A stretch of 64,000 bases of DNA from Ariolimax columbianus (taxonomy: Eukaryota; Mollusca; Gastropoda; Stylommatophora; Arionidae), in NCBI GenBank assembly GCA_036924085.1, contig JAVGWX010000014.1:41349556-41413555 (forward strand), written 5' to 3'. Below, in pieces: positions 10,555 to 23,553 of this stretch. Numbering within the stretch: the stretch's first letter is position 1; each line of letters opens with the position of its first letter. Below the pieces are notes generated by a model. It saw only the letters and a list, made by a program, of their open reading frames with translations. It did not search any database and was not told the origin of the DNA. The position numbers and the translations under genes were made by a program.

Positions 10555-12040
10555 GAGATGTCGCTTCTGTGTACCGTTGGGAAGATATTTGCCATAATTG
10601 TTCTGCGCAGATTCCAGGTCCTGGGAGAGAACGTTTACCCAGAGTCACAGTTCGGTTTTCGAGGGAATAAGTCTACCACAGATATGATATTCTTGTTACG
10701 ACAGTTGCAAGAGCAACGCAGAGAACAAAGACAACCATTGTTAGATGTTCTCATAGATCGCACGAAGGCATTTGACTTGGTCAGTCGTGTGGGTCTGTTC
10801 AAAGCGATCAGGAGGATTGGTTGCCACCGATTATTCTGAGCACTATCGAGTCGTACCACATTGACACGAAAGGCACCATCAACTTTGACAGTGCGTACAA
10901 GGCTGTGTACTTGCTCCCACCCTCTTTGGAATATATTTTTCATTTCTTTTAAATCATGCATTCCGTGACCAGGAAGGTGGAATCTTCATTCATTTTCGCA
11001 CAGATGGTGGCCTATTCAATTCCCAAAGGCTGGAAGATAACCAAGATAAACAGAGTGCTGATGAGAGAACTGCTCTTGGCGGATCATGCAACAATTACGA
11101 TTCACTGGGAGGAGGAACTGCAAAGCTTACTTTTTGCATTTTCGGATGCCTGCTGTGAGTTCGAGTTAACAGTCAGCAAGACTAAAACACAAGTTTTGGT
11201 CCAGGGTGCAAAAAAAAAACCCCCACTGGTAATCTCCGTTGATGATGAGGTTCTCGATGTAGTAAATCATTTTACGTTCTCGGGATCCTCAGTCAATAAT
11301 AAACTATCACTGGACCTAGAGATCAATGTCAGGATAGGCTAGGCAGCAACAATAATGAACAGATCAACAAACAAAAAAATGGTTTGGGAGAACAAGAAGC
11401 CCACTATTTAAAAAAAAACAACCTTTGTTTACTAGGCCTGTGTCCTCAGCACTCTTCTTTATGGCAGTGAGACATGGTCTACCTACATGCACCAGGAGAG
11501 GTGGCTAAACAGCTATCACATGAGGTGCCTGCGCAGAATCCTGGGGGTTGGGTGGCAAGACAGGATCACCAACGCAGAGGTGTTGACGAGGACAGGCACT
11601 TTCACAATCTTGTCCATGTTTAGCCATAGAAGGCTCCGATGGCTGGGACACATTGGGAGGATGGATGATGGCAGAATACCAAAATAACTTCTCTATGGGG
11701 AATTACAGTTGGGGAAAAGGTCTCGGTGCCGGCCACTACTTCGGTACAAGGATGTATGCAAGCGGGATAGGAATGATGCAGGCATCGATTTGGAATCATT
11801 GGAACAGGACGCCATGCATCGTGTTACGTGGAGGGGCAGGATTAGGTATGGAATACAGACAATATAAATACTGATTACTGGTATGATAACGACTCAGAGT
11901 TTGAGAAATCACGCCACACCATTCGATGCCGAAAACGGTCCTGACATTCATTGCACAAATTGTGGAAGACGCTTCTTTGCCTGGATACGAGTCCTATTTT
12001 ACGAGTCACATTTTACGAGTCACATTCGTTACAGTCATGG
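10555..12040 (+). pseudogene. LINE reverse transcriptase pseudogene (LINE-V)
   Basis: Broken across frames but in family order. First the fingers/palm segment (PESQFGFRGNKSTTDMIFLL, then a decayed AFID-like LIDRTKAFDLVSR). Next a gap where the YADD region should be (LLADHATITIHWEEELQ survives), then the thumb (FTFSGSSVNNKLSLDLEINVRIG). Then the tail block LLYGSETWSTY...RWLNSYHMRCLRRILGVGWQDR and RRLRWLGHIGRMDDGRIPK. A zinc-finger-like CTNCGRRFF ends it near 11,950-12,010. Frameshifts, stops and a 15-bp duplication near 12,000 show it is dead. Product before decay: a non-LTR retrotransposon polyprotein acting on its own RNA at nuclear target sites. Confidence 0.85.
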
Positions 12041-12149
12041 ACTGTAGTTGCATATGTTTTTTCCCTAGCACAATGACTATCTTCTGACAAGACGGAAAGA
12101 GCCAATAAGATGTAGATAATACATGTAAGACAGCCAATCCAATTGAAGG

Positions 12150-12790
12150 GAACAACTTTGGTGAACTCTTAAACGAACTTCCGTTTGCAGACGATCAAGT
12201 GGTCATAGTAACTTCTACAAGACAATTTCAGCAATATATTGACAAGCTTAATACACAAATACAACATATAAAGAGTACAGCATGTAAATGAAAGTAGAAA
12301 ATTCTGAAGTCACATAAGTATCTACAAATGAAGGATAAACCAATATCGTCCATGAAAAGCAGCAAATCAAACATGTGAAAGATTTCACATACAAAAGAAG
12401 CAGCCGGAATAATCACAGCGGAAAGCAACAAAGAGGCAATACGGTAAATCAAAGCATAGGACAATTAACACTAATATTCCCTTACAATAACGCGACAATA
12501 ACTACCAGAAGAGCTTTATACAACACAAGTTTCGTTCCGACACTCTGCTACCAATGTCAAAACTGGACACAAAACTCAAATGAAGAACGGCATATCGAAA
12601 CAGCAGAAATGAAATGCTTGCAAAAAATATTGTGTGTAACAAGAAGAGACATGTTCAGAAACGAAGAAAACGGGAGACTGGTAGTAACAACACCAGTATT
12701 AGACTGCACCGAAAGACAACAATGGACAAATATTTTCGCCACGTAACAAGGCTACCGTCACACAGTACCCCCGAACAAGCAATGTTGTGT
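12150..12790 (+). pseudogene. Second LINE reverse transcriptase remnant (LINE-VI)
   Basis: LNELPFADDQVVIVTSTRQF near 12,175-12,235 is the F/YADD catalytic region. FVPTLCYQCQNWT then ETAEMKCLQKILCVTRRDM near 12,530-12,655 is the LINE tail block (LCYG.E.WT, then the MK.LRKIL...RRD equivalent). A rich A content and multiple stops mark it as old. It directly follows LINE-V in the same orientation but is a different family. Confidence 0.75.
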
Positions 12791-12864
12791 AGATGCAGCG
12801 GATTCAAAGACAACAAATTACAAAATATATGTGGCGGTCAAGGCCACCGTGCACGAAGCACGTT

Positions 12865-13003
12865 CATCAGCACGCTCGGGATGTAAAAAAAGCTACACCA
12901 AACCGTCACTTAACGCTTTTTTCGTCGCACAAAAGAGTAAACTTACTAATAGTAGGCAGTCAACAGCAAAAACAACAAACACAACAACAACAACAACAAA
13001 TAC
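12865..13003 (+). mobile_element. Dispersed repeat family B, copy 1 with (AAC)n tail
   Basis: Matches the minus strand at 38.08-38.2 and 47.92-48.05 kb. Shared blocks are TTCATCAGCACGCTC, GCACAAAAGAGTAAAC, and a terminal AAC repeat (12,979-13,001). The repeated trinucleotide tail suggests a retroposon. Confidence 0.7.
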
Positions 13004-13189
13004 ATATCTTTGTGTACCACTCTCATTTCTACCTTGATACATCTTTCTGCCACAAACACATATACCTTCATCAATACTACCTTGAAACTCTCAAGTCTAT
13101 AAATATAAATCTTTCCGTTCACCACGTCTTTTTGCCTCCAATAATCCTTCCACCGCGCTTCCGTGCTTTCCAATACCCTAACTGTGGAT

Positions 13190-13905
13190 CGACTCTCATA
13201 TCTACATCTTTCAGTCATCCATCCTCCTATCATATCTACCTCTATGTCCTTCCCTCACTATCATATCTACCTCTATAAGTCCTTCCCTCCCACTCTCATC
13301 TCTACCTCCACATGTCCTTCCCACCCACTCTCATCTCTACCTCTATAAGTCCTTCCCTCCCACTCTCATCTCTACCTCCACATGTCCTTCCCACCCACTC
13401 TCATCTCTACCTCTATAAGTCCTTCCCTCCCACTCTCATCTCTACCTCTATAAGTCCTTCCCACCCACTCTCATCTCTTCCTCCAAAATTCCTTCCCTCC
13501 CCCTCTCATCTCTTCATCCATGTCCTTCCCTCCCACTCTCATCTCTACATCCATGTCCTTCCCTCCCACTCTCATCTCTTCCTCCATGTCCTTCCCTCCC
13601 ACTATCTCTTCATCCATGTCCTTTCCTCCCACTCTCATCTCTACATCCACAGTTCCTTCCCTCCCACTCTCATCTCTTCCTCCATGTCCTTCCCTCCCAC
13701 TATCTCTTCATCCATGTCCTTCCCTCCCACTCTCATCTCTACATCCACAGTTCCTTCCCTCCCACTCTCATCTCTTCCTCCATGTCCTTCCCTCCCACTA
13801 TCTCTACCTCCATGTCCTTCCCTCCCACTCTCATCTCTACATCCATGTCCTTTCCGTCCCATTTTCATCTCTTCCTCCAAAATTCCTTCCCTCCCACTCC
13901 CATAT
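13190..13905. repeat. ~35-bp pyrimidine-rich minisatellite
   Basis: Units such as TCTACCTCTATAAGTCCTTC followed by CCTCCCACTCTCATC. The period is 35 bp at 13,406-13,441, with shortened 26-34-bp variants to the right. The open frames in all phases are repeat artefacts. Confidence 0.9.
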
Positions 13906-14386
13906 CTGCCTGCCCTACTCACCAGCAATCTTTTCTTCCAAGACATTCCTACTTTCACTATCAATCTTTCCATCTCACTCTTATTCGCCCGTCCATCAAT
14001 CACCTCTTCGGTATAAGGCACGACAGGTTCCCGTGATGTCTGAACTCGTTTACATCCTTAAGTCTCTCAGCTCTCGCCGGAATTCGTGAACAGATCAACC
14101 TAGACGAACGTGAACATTATTGATTACTTAAGGGCTTGAGGCCCTAAACACGGCGGCTTATGTATGGAAGTATATACTAGTATAGGAGCCTGTCTGCAAG
14201 TGGCAAGACGCGGGATTTGTTCTTCTTCAAATAATCATGAAACCTATATTTCTTCAGCCACGATGTGAAAGTGTAGCTTTTTCCATCACACCTATCATTC
14301 ACTTGTTTCTTTAGGATCCAGTCTGTTTCTTTAAAAATCCAAATATTCCCCAAAAGTATATTACGCTTTAGTATTCTTTGAGGACT
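13906..14386. other. No recognisable gene
   Basis: Decaying edge of the minisatellite, then unique-looking sequence. Nothing I can support. Confidence 0.45.
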
Positions 14387-14640
14387 GAGTTGTCTCGAGG
14401 TAAGATGTCGGCATCGGGTGCTGGAGGTCGCGGGCTTAAATCACGGGGGAGACCGGGATTTTTTAACAAGGACTTTGTGGTATTTGCCCTGATCTCTTGG
14501 CAGTAGAGATCGGACATCCGTGTGCAGTGTCGCGTACTTTAATATTCCAACAGTGGCTAGAAATCGAAAAGAGTAAGCCTAACAACCGCTGTCGGGGCAA
14601 CATTCAATGTTAAAAATCTAGCCAATCTATTAAGCGACCC
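14387..14640 (+). mobile_element. tRNA-derived SINE (SINE2), full-length-like copy
   Basis: The head GTCTCGAGGTAAGATGTC, then GGAGGTCGCGGGCTTAAATC, is tRNA-like (decayed B box). The same head with an intact GTTCGAATCAC is at 63.07 kb. The body (GATCTCTTGGCAGT...CGCTGTCGGGGCAAC) matches the minus strand at 53.2-53.4 kb (AATCTCTTGGCAGTTAG...CGCTGCCAGGACAAA). Three copies of a head-plus-body structure support a SINE over a tRNA gene. Confidence 0.75.
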
Positions 14641-14791
14641 TCGTCAGTGCTACAGAGTTTTTGCCCAGTGCTGAGATAAATCACAAACATAGAGAAGGAC
14701 AGAGCACTTATGGGTTAAACCGTGTGCAGTGATGTTGATTCTTCGACTAAACGAAACTATTCTTTGAAAGCAACTTAAATCCCGAAAAGGG

Positions 14792-15150
14792 ATCAAGATG
14801 CTGAGCAGGGCATGAGCTGCAGTAGTCAGCGACCCATAGCTGACTGCTAGCGTCAGGGCAAGTGAAACAGAGCTGCAAAGACCCTTTTACACCTCCACAT
14901 GGTGATCCTGGATAACAGGCTGCAACAGAGCAGACTGACTAAGGAGAAGGGATCGAAGAAGGAATGCTAACCCGGTACTAAAAAAATGCTTGCTGGAGTC
15001 GAATGTTGAACCGAAAGTTGCAAATATCGCAGTGAAGCTGCAAACTACGACACAACGCATTTCGTTCTCTTGACTACATTCTGCTACTTAAGCCTTTTTA
15101 GGGCTTGGTAGCAGGAGATTGAGAACGAACGAAGCCAAGCCAAGCCAAAT
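14792..15150 (+). mobile_element. Family A, copy 2 (unexpanded)
   Basis: Runs from GGGATCAAGATGCTGAGCAG to GAACGAACGAAGCCAAGCC without tandem expansion, so it serves as a reference for the family. Shares over 300 aligned bases with 19,055-19,420. No open frame. Confidence 0.85.
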
Positions 15151-15724
15151 CCCGAATATATTGGAGTCTAGACAAAAAACCAATACATTACAAATTATAA
15201 TCATTAGGTTTTATATAGATCTTGATGTTGATGACCAGCTCCACAGCGTTGCCCTGGGTCTCAACTTCGTCTAAAGCGGACCCTGTCTTGGGCCTGGACA
15301 ATTTAGTTAGGGATTTGCACTCTGCCAGAAGGGTCTCAGATGTTGCTGTAGACAGCGGAAGAGAGTGACTAACGCATCGGAGGTCTTCCCTGCAGGCCCA
15401 TTTTGTCTCGTGGGGTTCCAGACTTCAGTCGTCGTTCTCCATCGACCATCGTTTCAAAGCCACATGCCCATCTATGTTTTGCCTTGTCTGCATAAATTAC
15501 CAAATCATTCACCAAGGAAAATTATATGTCCGCATTGGGGAGCTTTCGCATGCGTTAGTTGTGGGGAGTGATTCCGACCAAGCGTTTCTCAAGAGAGGGT
15601 CACACACAATCTGTCCTCTAGTAATCTTCTGAGTGTCGACATCGCAGGAAGCACAGTGATATTGAAGAGAGAGACGTCTAAGTTCTGGTAATGGCATCTG
15701 TCAAGAACTGGGTAAATGGATGAG
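15151..15724. other. No recognisable gene
   Basis: Unique-looking sequence with short frames only. A decayed LINE is possible but I cannot show it. Confidence 0.4.
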
Positions 15725-16130
15725 TGCTATATATTTCTATCATTATTTCACGGTGCACAAACATGGGCTATAGACAAAAATGCGGAATACAAAATAGAAA
15801 AAAATATATCGCATTTCGTGGAAAGAATAAACAAACAAAAAACGATGCGCTGACGACAGAAAGCATGGGTAACGAACTTTTGACAGACATTACAATTAGG
15901 CAAATCAAATGTTTTCGTCATGTAAAAAGACGTGATACTTATTTGAAAACAATAGTGGAGCGGATGGTTGAAGATAGGCAGGCAAGAGGCGGGCAGTGCT
16001 ATAGGTGGGAGAGCTGCATCAGAACATGGACTAATGTCTGTTTGACAGAGTGAATCTCCATCACCAGAAACAGCGGATATAGGAAGTCTATAACAGTCAC
16101 CCTTCGATGCTGAGACGACACACATACACA
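15725..16130 (+). pseudogene. LINE reverse transcriptase C-terminal remnant
   Basis: The plus strand recovers LLFHGAQTWAIDKNAEY-like text across frames. The 109-codon frame 15,724-16,053 then has ITIRQIKCFRHVKRRDTYLK (an R+I.FFGHV+R equivalent), EDRQARGG and CIRTWT, the standard LINE tail order. Frameshifts at A-runs break the LYG block. Confidence 0.6.
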
Positions 16131-16206
16131 TTGGATTGACATCTCGCCATAAATGTTGTGCTACAAAGATTGTGTCTATCGAGCACAGTACCGATGTCGG
16201 TATTGG

Positions 16207-16230
16207 GATTGGGGGGGGGGGGGGGGGGGT
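16207..16230. repeat. Poly-G tract
   Basis: A run of about 20 G, a possible quadruplex-forming site. Exact length is unreliable in assemblies. Confidence 0.9.
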
Positions 16231-16379
16231 TAAGATACGATCTAGCAGCTGATGGACAAGTAGCTGCTGAACCGGCACACAAGATGGAAGTTATTCCCCA
16301 GCAACTTTATCCCACGTTTGAAAAGTGGCTTGTAAGTTTCTTTCTGGGAGGTTATCATGGGTTTAGGTAAAGGAAATAA

Positions 16380-16900
16380 AAGAGGTGTTCAAATAAAACC
16401 GGACCCAACAGCATTAAGTCAACATTCGAACGATACGCATTATGACGTCACTTTAGGTGTAAACAGCTCATACAAACCGTCAAGTTTGCAAAATTTAATT
16501 ATCCCCCGACTCATAGTTTCCTCAGTAGACCGTTGAAAACATTACGGGTGGGTTACGGAATGCGCCCAGAGTTCGTCACCGAGCGGTTATTCGGTTTCTA
16601 ACAGCTAAACGATAGTGACCAATTGACATTCATCGCAGAGTGCAGGTAGTGTATGGTGACAAAAGGGTGGTGAAGACAACAGTGAAGAACTGGTCGACAA
16701 TATTTAAAGATGGACGTGAGGTAGTGAAAGATCTTCCAAGACCACATCAGGCGCATATTGTTGCGTCAGAAGATGACATCACAAAAATGTATGCAGAAAT
16801 TTGAGTGGACCGTCGCCGGAGCTTACGTTCGTTAGCAGAGGAAATCGCTGTCTTGCTAGGGACAGTTCGAATGGTGGATAGCAAAAAAAACTGAAGTATC
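16380..16900 (+). pseudogene. Mariner-type transposase N-terminal remnant
   Basis: Starts with GGTGTTCAAATAAAACCGGA, terminal-repeat-like. Then VIRFLTAKR-like text, DIHRRVQVVYGDKRVVKTTV, KNWSTIFKDGREVVKDLPRP and RRRSLRSLAEEIAVLLGTVR follow the order of the mariner/SETMAR paired helix-turn-helix DNA-binding domain (HTH, linker with SGRP equivalent LPRP, second HTH). The catalytic domain is absent, and the element ends in a hairpin at 16,855. Confidence 0.75.
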
Positions 16901-16967
16901 TGACGGTGTTCACAATGGGTACCGATACTTCAGTTCCTTGCTTACCACCATTAGAACTGTCCCTAGC
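16855..16967. repeat. Long inverted repeat (hairpin) ending the transposase fragment
   Basis: Arms 16,855-16,900 and 16,924-16,967 (about 45 bp, few mismatches) with a 23-bp spacer. The left arm is the last part of the transposase reading and the right arm is its inverted copy. Both arms share GCTAGGGACAGTTC at the base and CTGAAGTATC at the tip. Confidence 0.9.
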
Positions 16968-17165
16968 GTCGCGTGTGCGTGCATGTGTACATGTGTGTGT
17001 ATTGTGCATGTGTACATGTGTGTGCATAGTGTGTGTGTTTGTAGGCGTATGTGTGTATGCATGTGCGCATGTGATTGTTTGTATGCGTATGTGTGTATAT
17101 ATAGATGTGTATGTATCTAGGTATGTGTATGTATGTGCGTATGTGTGAATATATAGGCACATTTA
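16968..17165. repeat. TG-rich / TGTATG microsatellite
   Basis: Imperfect TG, TGTA and GTATG repeats, bridging the hairpin and the TATC tract. Confidence 0.85.
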
Positions 17166-17224
17166 GTTGGTGCATTTAGTTCTACACATGCAGAAGAAAA
17201 TATATATCTTTCAAAATACCTATT

Positions 17225-17950
<726 letters not shown>

Positions 17951-19054
17951 ATCACAATTCCATTTTTCTACTGTTCCGTTTCCGATGTATCAATACGTTC
18001 GCATTTTAACGTATCCGTCTATTCATTTCACATTTTATCGTTTTATCTATATATCTAATTGACTAGTTATCTGTCAGTATATCATCTATTCACAAATTCA
18101 TACATTTATATATCTCTCGTGCATAAATGTCTACGTAGCTTTCCATTTATACCTCCATCCGTTACTCCGCCTTTCCGTCCATCCGTCTTTTCATCCATCC
18201 ATTTATCCATCTATCTACCTAATGCATGATTCCAATACTTGAGCCATGTATTGAAACGTAAGACCGCTCGGTCAATTCACTCATATCTTGTCCCTTCTCC
18301 GTTAGCTGCCAAACCAAAAAAGTGGGTCGTCCGTCCTTCGCAGAGTTTGCCAATCGAATTAGCCTAATCAGACAGGGTCTTAAGTGGACGGACGTGATAG
18401 GGACTTATTCCAGAAATAGAATCTCGCGCTAAATATAGACACATCAAGAACCTCAGAGAACCTAATTTAGAAAATAGATTTGTGTTTTCTTCCCACGTTG
18501 CTCCCGTTTTCTTGTTTAAGGCGAGAATTTGTAGAAAGAAAATCTGAAGCTAATGGTTGTCATTCCTTTATTCGCTGTTGGCTAATGGTCGATCATCAGG
18601 GACGGCCAATCGATGGCGATGCTGCACAAACTAAATCAGCGACCGGGGGAGGGGGGTAAGGGTTTGGAGGGGGGGGATTTATGACTCTGAATGTTATGCA
18701 TAGAAACTTCAAGGGCGTAGCTAATTTCCCCTTCTTTACTTACAGGGGCAAGTCAGTAAATGGAACACAAATGGTTATTAAACAAAACTAAATGAGATGC
18801 GAACTTAAGAACCATATATTCTTGCACTTGCATTGTCCCTTATTTCTGAACATAATTTCCACTAACATTGATGTGTATTCCATCGCTTTACCTGTGCAAC
18901 AAACCTGCAGCATAGAAGTCGTTGCACATTTGCACACCTAGCTATGCACCTATTTACGCCAGTAACACATCTCACCGTAAACAAGAAACATTTCCTGATC
19001 AACATCCTTTACATAAAGTCTTTTTTTCTATAAAACAAACTCATAAAAGTACCC
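17951..19054. other. No recognisable gene
   Basis: Decaying repeat edge to about 18,230, then unique-looking sequence with G-runs near 18,645-18,680. I see no coding or RNA signature. Confidence 0.45.
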
Positions 19055-19420
19055 GGGATCAAGATGTTGAGCAGCGCATAAGCTGCAGTAGTCAGCGACC
19101 CATAGCTGAATGCTGGCGTCAGGGCCAGCGAACCAAAGCTGCCAAGACCCTTCTACACTTCCACGCGGTGATCCTGGATAACAGGCTGCAGCAGGGCAGA
19201 CTGACTAAGGAGAACAGATCGAAAAGGGAATGCTAACCCGGTACTCAAAAAATGCTTGCTGAATTCGGATGTGTTGGACCGAACGGTGCAAATATTGCAG
19301 TTATACTGTAAACTACGACACAACGCATTCCGTTCTGTGGACTAAATTTTGCTACTTAAGCCTTTTCAGGGTTTGGTAGTGGGAGATTGAGAACGAACGA
19401 AGCCAAGCCAAGCCAAACAA
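19055..19420 (+). mobile_element. Family A, copy 3 (unexpanded)
   Basis: Runs from GGGATCAAGATGTTGAGCAG to GAACGAACGAAGCCAAGCC. Nearly colinear with copy 2 and without tandem expansion. Confidence 0.85.
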
Positions 19421-20089
19421 GTACCCTGTTCTTTTATTGCGCACTCTCTGATCATAGACGCCATTTTGTGTTTAAGCTGCGCACGTTCATGCGAAACATA
19501 GCATCTGCTACCTACAGTAATCACAAGGCTGGATGTTCTTGCCATTTAATGACACATTCAGAAACTATCAATTACATGTTTCAGCTATCTGATTTACCCT
19601 AAAATTTATTGCTATAAAGAAATAAATTGTGATCACTTTGAAGATGAGCTTCTGTGATCGGGATAGTACTAAAGTGTATTCTTTGTATCTGATGTTCTGT
19701 ATATATGTTTTCTGATTGTAAAAACTCCTTTGTATACGATTGTTGATATTATCCCAAGTACAAAAAAGCCTGCATGAATGCACTTTAAATGCGGAGTTCT
19801 ATAGTAAAGCAATAGTAACGACAAACTTGCCAGCCTCACTCATAACCTTCTTGAGTCAAAGGACCAGGACTTGTTGTAGAGTTACACTCGCCCCCATTCT
19901 GTATTTCTATGTCAGATAATTTCAAATACTATAGACTTTCGCTCTGCTACTTTAGTTTCTTTCTCTTTGTTTCTTCTACATTTTCATTTTTGTCATCTAC
20001 TTCTTCAGATTTTTCTGTTTTTTTTCCTCCTGACATATTCTGATTCTTTGTTTTCACTTTGTTGAACTACCATGTTTATCGTTTAACAA
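19421..20089. other. No recognisable gene
   Basis: AT-rich sequence. Frames of about 70 codons without recognisable content. Confidence 0.45.
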
Positions 20090-20374
20090 AGTGAAAGAAA
20101 AGGCATCAATCTAAATAAAAAGATATCGAAAGTGTTTGTAGGGACGAATAACCAGCCTCTTCAAAATGGTGCGTCAAAGCGAAGGGGACCGAATTTAGAC
20201 AAGTTAATACGTTTAAATACCTGGACACATACATAACATCAGATGGAAGGTGCAATTAGGAAATGAAATGCAGAATGACCCAAACAAAATCGGTCTTCCA
20301 GACCACAAAAATAATATTATGCAACAAAAGGTAGTCTTTGGAATTAAGAAACATAGTCCTTGTATGCTAAGTGG

Positions 20375-20764
20375 TTTTCTTAAAATCGACAGAGACCATC
20401 CAGACAAGCCCGGAAGGTCGACGCATCGAGAGGTGGCGCGAAACAATGCAGGATTCATGGATATAGCTCAAAGGAAGAGGCTGCCCCTGGACACCACATG
20501 CCCTACGCTGTGTGGAAGGCAATGTACAGACTTAGAACTGGTGTCTCAAAATGCAGAGTGAACTTGAAGAAATGGGGATACTCAGATGTCGACACATGTG
20601 AATGCGGCGCAGTTCAGGACCAAGATCATCTGATGACCTGCCCCAACCTCCCTGAAACCTGTTACGTGAACGACATGATGGAGGCGAACGACAAGGCAGT
20701 TCAAGTTGCTGAATACCGGACGGATAATGTGTGACATGGTGTTTGGACACGGAAAGTAAGTAAG
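20375..20764 (+). mobile_element. Nested LINE-II insertion with 14-bp target duplications
   Basis: A 390-bp 5'-truncated copy. Reading DKPGRSTHREVARNNAGFMD, then VWKAMYRLRTGVSKCRVNLK, and a Cys/His cluster (CECGAVQDQDHLMTCP). It ends GTTTGGACACGGAAAGTAAG. TGTATGCTAAGTGG occurs at 20,361-20,374 and 20,765-20,778, both within the host LINE's coding text. This is the best-preserved of the three LINE-II copies. Confidence 0.92.
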
Positions 20765-20914
20765 TGTATGCTAAGTGGAACCAGTACTGACGTATGGCAG
20801 TGAATCATGGACAATTAGCAAGCAAGCGCTTAGATATTTGGAAGCAACGAAGACGTGGTTTTACAGAAGAATGTTGCGGATCCCATGGAGTGCAAAGAAG
20901 ACTAATGATACAGT

Positions 20915-22617
20915 ACTCAAGGAGGTACAAACACAAAGAAGACTAATGATACAGTACTCGATGAGGTACAAACACAAAGAAGACTAATGATACAGTACTC
21001 GAGGAGGTACAAACACAAAGAAGACTAATAATACGGTACTCGAGGAGGTACAAACACAAAGAAGACTAATAATTCAGTACTCGAGGAGGTACAAACACAA
21101 AGAAGACTAATAATTCAGTACTCGAGGAGGTACAAACACAAAGAAGACTAATAATTCAGTACTCGAGGAGGTACAAACACAAAGAAGACTAATAATTCAG
21201 TACTCGAGGAGGTACAAACACAAAGAAGACTAATAATTCAGTACTCGAGGAGGTACAAACACAAAGAAGACTAATAATTCAGTACTCGAGGAGGTACAAA
21301 CACAAAGAAGACTAATAATTCAGTACTCGAGGAGGTACAAACACAAAGAAGACTAATAATTCAGTACTCGAGGAGGTACAAACACAAAGAAGACTAATAA
21401 TTCAGTACTCGAGGAGGTACAAACACAAAGAAGACTAATAATTCAGTACTCGAGGAGGTACAAACACAAAGAAGACTAATAATTCAGTACTCGAGGAGGT
21501 ACAAACACAAAGAAGACTAATAATTCAGTACTCGAGGAGGTACAAACACAAAGAAGACTAATAATTCAGTACTCGAGGAGGTACAAACACAAAGAAGACT
21601 AATAATTCAGTACTCGAGGAGGTACAAACACAAAGAAGACTAATAATTCAGTACTCGAGGAGGTACAAACACAAAGAAGACTAATAATTCAGTACTCGAG
21701 GAGGTACAAACACAAAGAAGACTAATAATTCAGTACTCGAGGAGGTACAAACACAAAGAAGACTAATAATTCAGTACTCGAGGAGGTACAAACACAAAGA
21801 AGACTAATAATTCAGTACTCGAGGAGGTACAAACACAAAGAAGACTAATAATTCAGTACTCGAGGAGGTACAAACACAAAGAAGACTAATAATTCAGTAC
21901 TCGAGGAGGTACAAACACAAAGAAGACTAATAATTCAGTACTCGAGGAGGTACAAACACAAAGAAGACTAATAATTCAGTACTCGAGGAGGTACAAACAC
22001 AAAGAAGACTAATAATTCAGTACTCGAGGAGGTACAAACACAAAGAAGACTAATAATTCAGTACTCGAGGAGGTACAAACACAAAGAAGACTAATAATTC
22101 AGTACTCGAGGAGGTACAAACACAAAGAAGACTAATAATTCAGTACTCGAGGAGGTACAAACACAAAGAAGACTAATAATTCAGTACTCGAGGAGGTACA
22201 AACACAAAGAAGACTAATAATTCAGTACTCGAGGAGGTACAAACACAAAGAAGACTAATAATTCAGTACTCGAGGAGGTACAAACACAAAGAAGACTAAT
22301 AATTCAGTACTCGAGGAGGTACAAACACAAAGAAGACTAATAATTCAGTACTCGAGGAGGTACAAACACAAAGAAGACTAATAATTCAGTACTCGAGGAG
22401 GTACAAACACAAAGAAGACTAATAATTCAGTACTCGAGGAGGTACAAACACAAAGAAGACTAATAATTCAGTACTCGAGGAGGTACAAACACAAAGAAGA
22501 CTAATAATTCAGTACTCGAGGAGGTACAAACACAAAGAAGACTAATAATTCAGTACTCGAGGAGGTACAAACACAAAGAAGACTAATAATTCAGTACTCG
22601 AGGAGGTACAAACACAA
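20915..22617. repeat. 41-bp minisatellite grown from LINE coding sequence
   Basis: About 41 units. The period from 21,061 to 21,102 is 41 bp. Each contains GAGGAGGTACAAACACAAAG and AAGACTAATAATTCAGTACT. The first four units keep the host LINE sequence (CTAATGATACAGTACTC) and change stepwise. From about 21,050 onward the units appear identical. Since 41 is not a multiple of 3 and the unit has TAA, no long frame exists. Confidence 0.98.
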
Positions 22618-22994
22618 ACACAACTTGTTGCAAGGATCACAACGGAACAATCATCATTTGGTGGGCATGTTATGAGAAGCGGCGGGTTGGAGCACGTCGT
22701 GACAAAGGGAAAGGAAGCAGGAAAGAAAAACAGATTATAGCCGAGAGAGAAAATAATGGACAGCCAGAGAGAATGACATGGACGACAAACAACAACAGAG
22801 TTAATAAACGACACACTTGCTAGAAGTGGGTTAAACTCAATGATCGCCAACGTCAAGCGGCAGGGCACCTGATGATGATTATTCTGATTCAAAAATTTTT
22901 ATTTTCATTCTACTTTTCGCATTTTCATATTTTGTTCTTCTCTTTTGGAATGTTATGTTTTTCTAATTTGTTCTAAATCCGCTCTTTTGTTTAT

Positions 22995-23500
<506 letters not shown>

Positions 23501-23553
23501 TCTATAAGCTGAGTACGCTGTCCTATGTTGAGCACGTCATGACACCTGCACGG

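Larger units (their letters stand above)
20090..22885 (+). pseudogene. LINE pseudogene (LINE-IV) interrupted twice
   Basis: Order: thumb region (about 20,100-20,374, decayed), nested LINE-II (20,375-20,764), then the tail block EPVLTYGSESWTISKQ and TWFYRRMLRIPWSAKKTNDT (20,775-20,915). Next the 41-bp array (20,915-22,617), then the tail again: VARITTEQSSFGGHVMRSGG and LEHVV..GK, ending ANVKRQGT-stop and TGATGATGATT near 22,880. Removing the nested LINE plus one duplication restores the order. A stop at the duplication (TAA where the family has Tyr) and others show inactivity. Confidence 0.88.

Noticed and set aside
20915..22617. CRISPR-like array
   Set aside because: Units are directly adjacent and identical, with no unique spacers. 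The context is an animal LINE.
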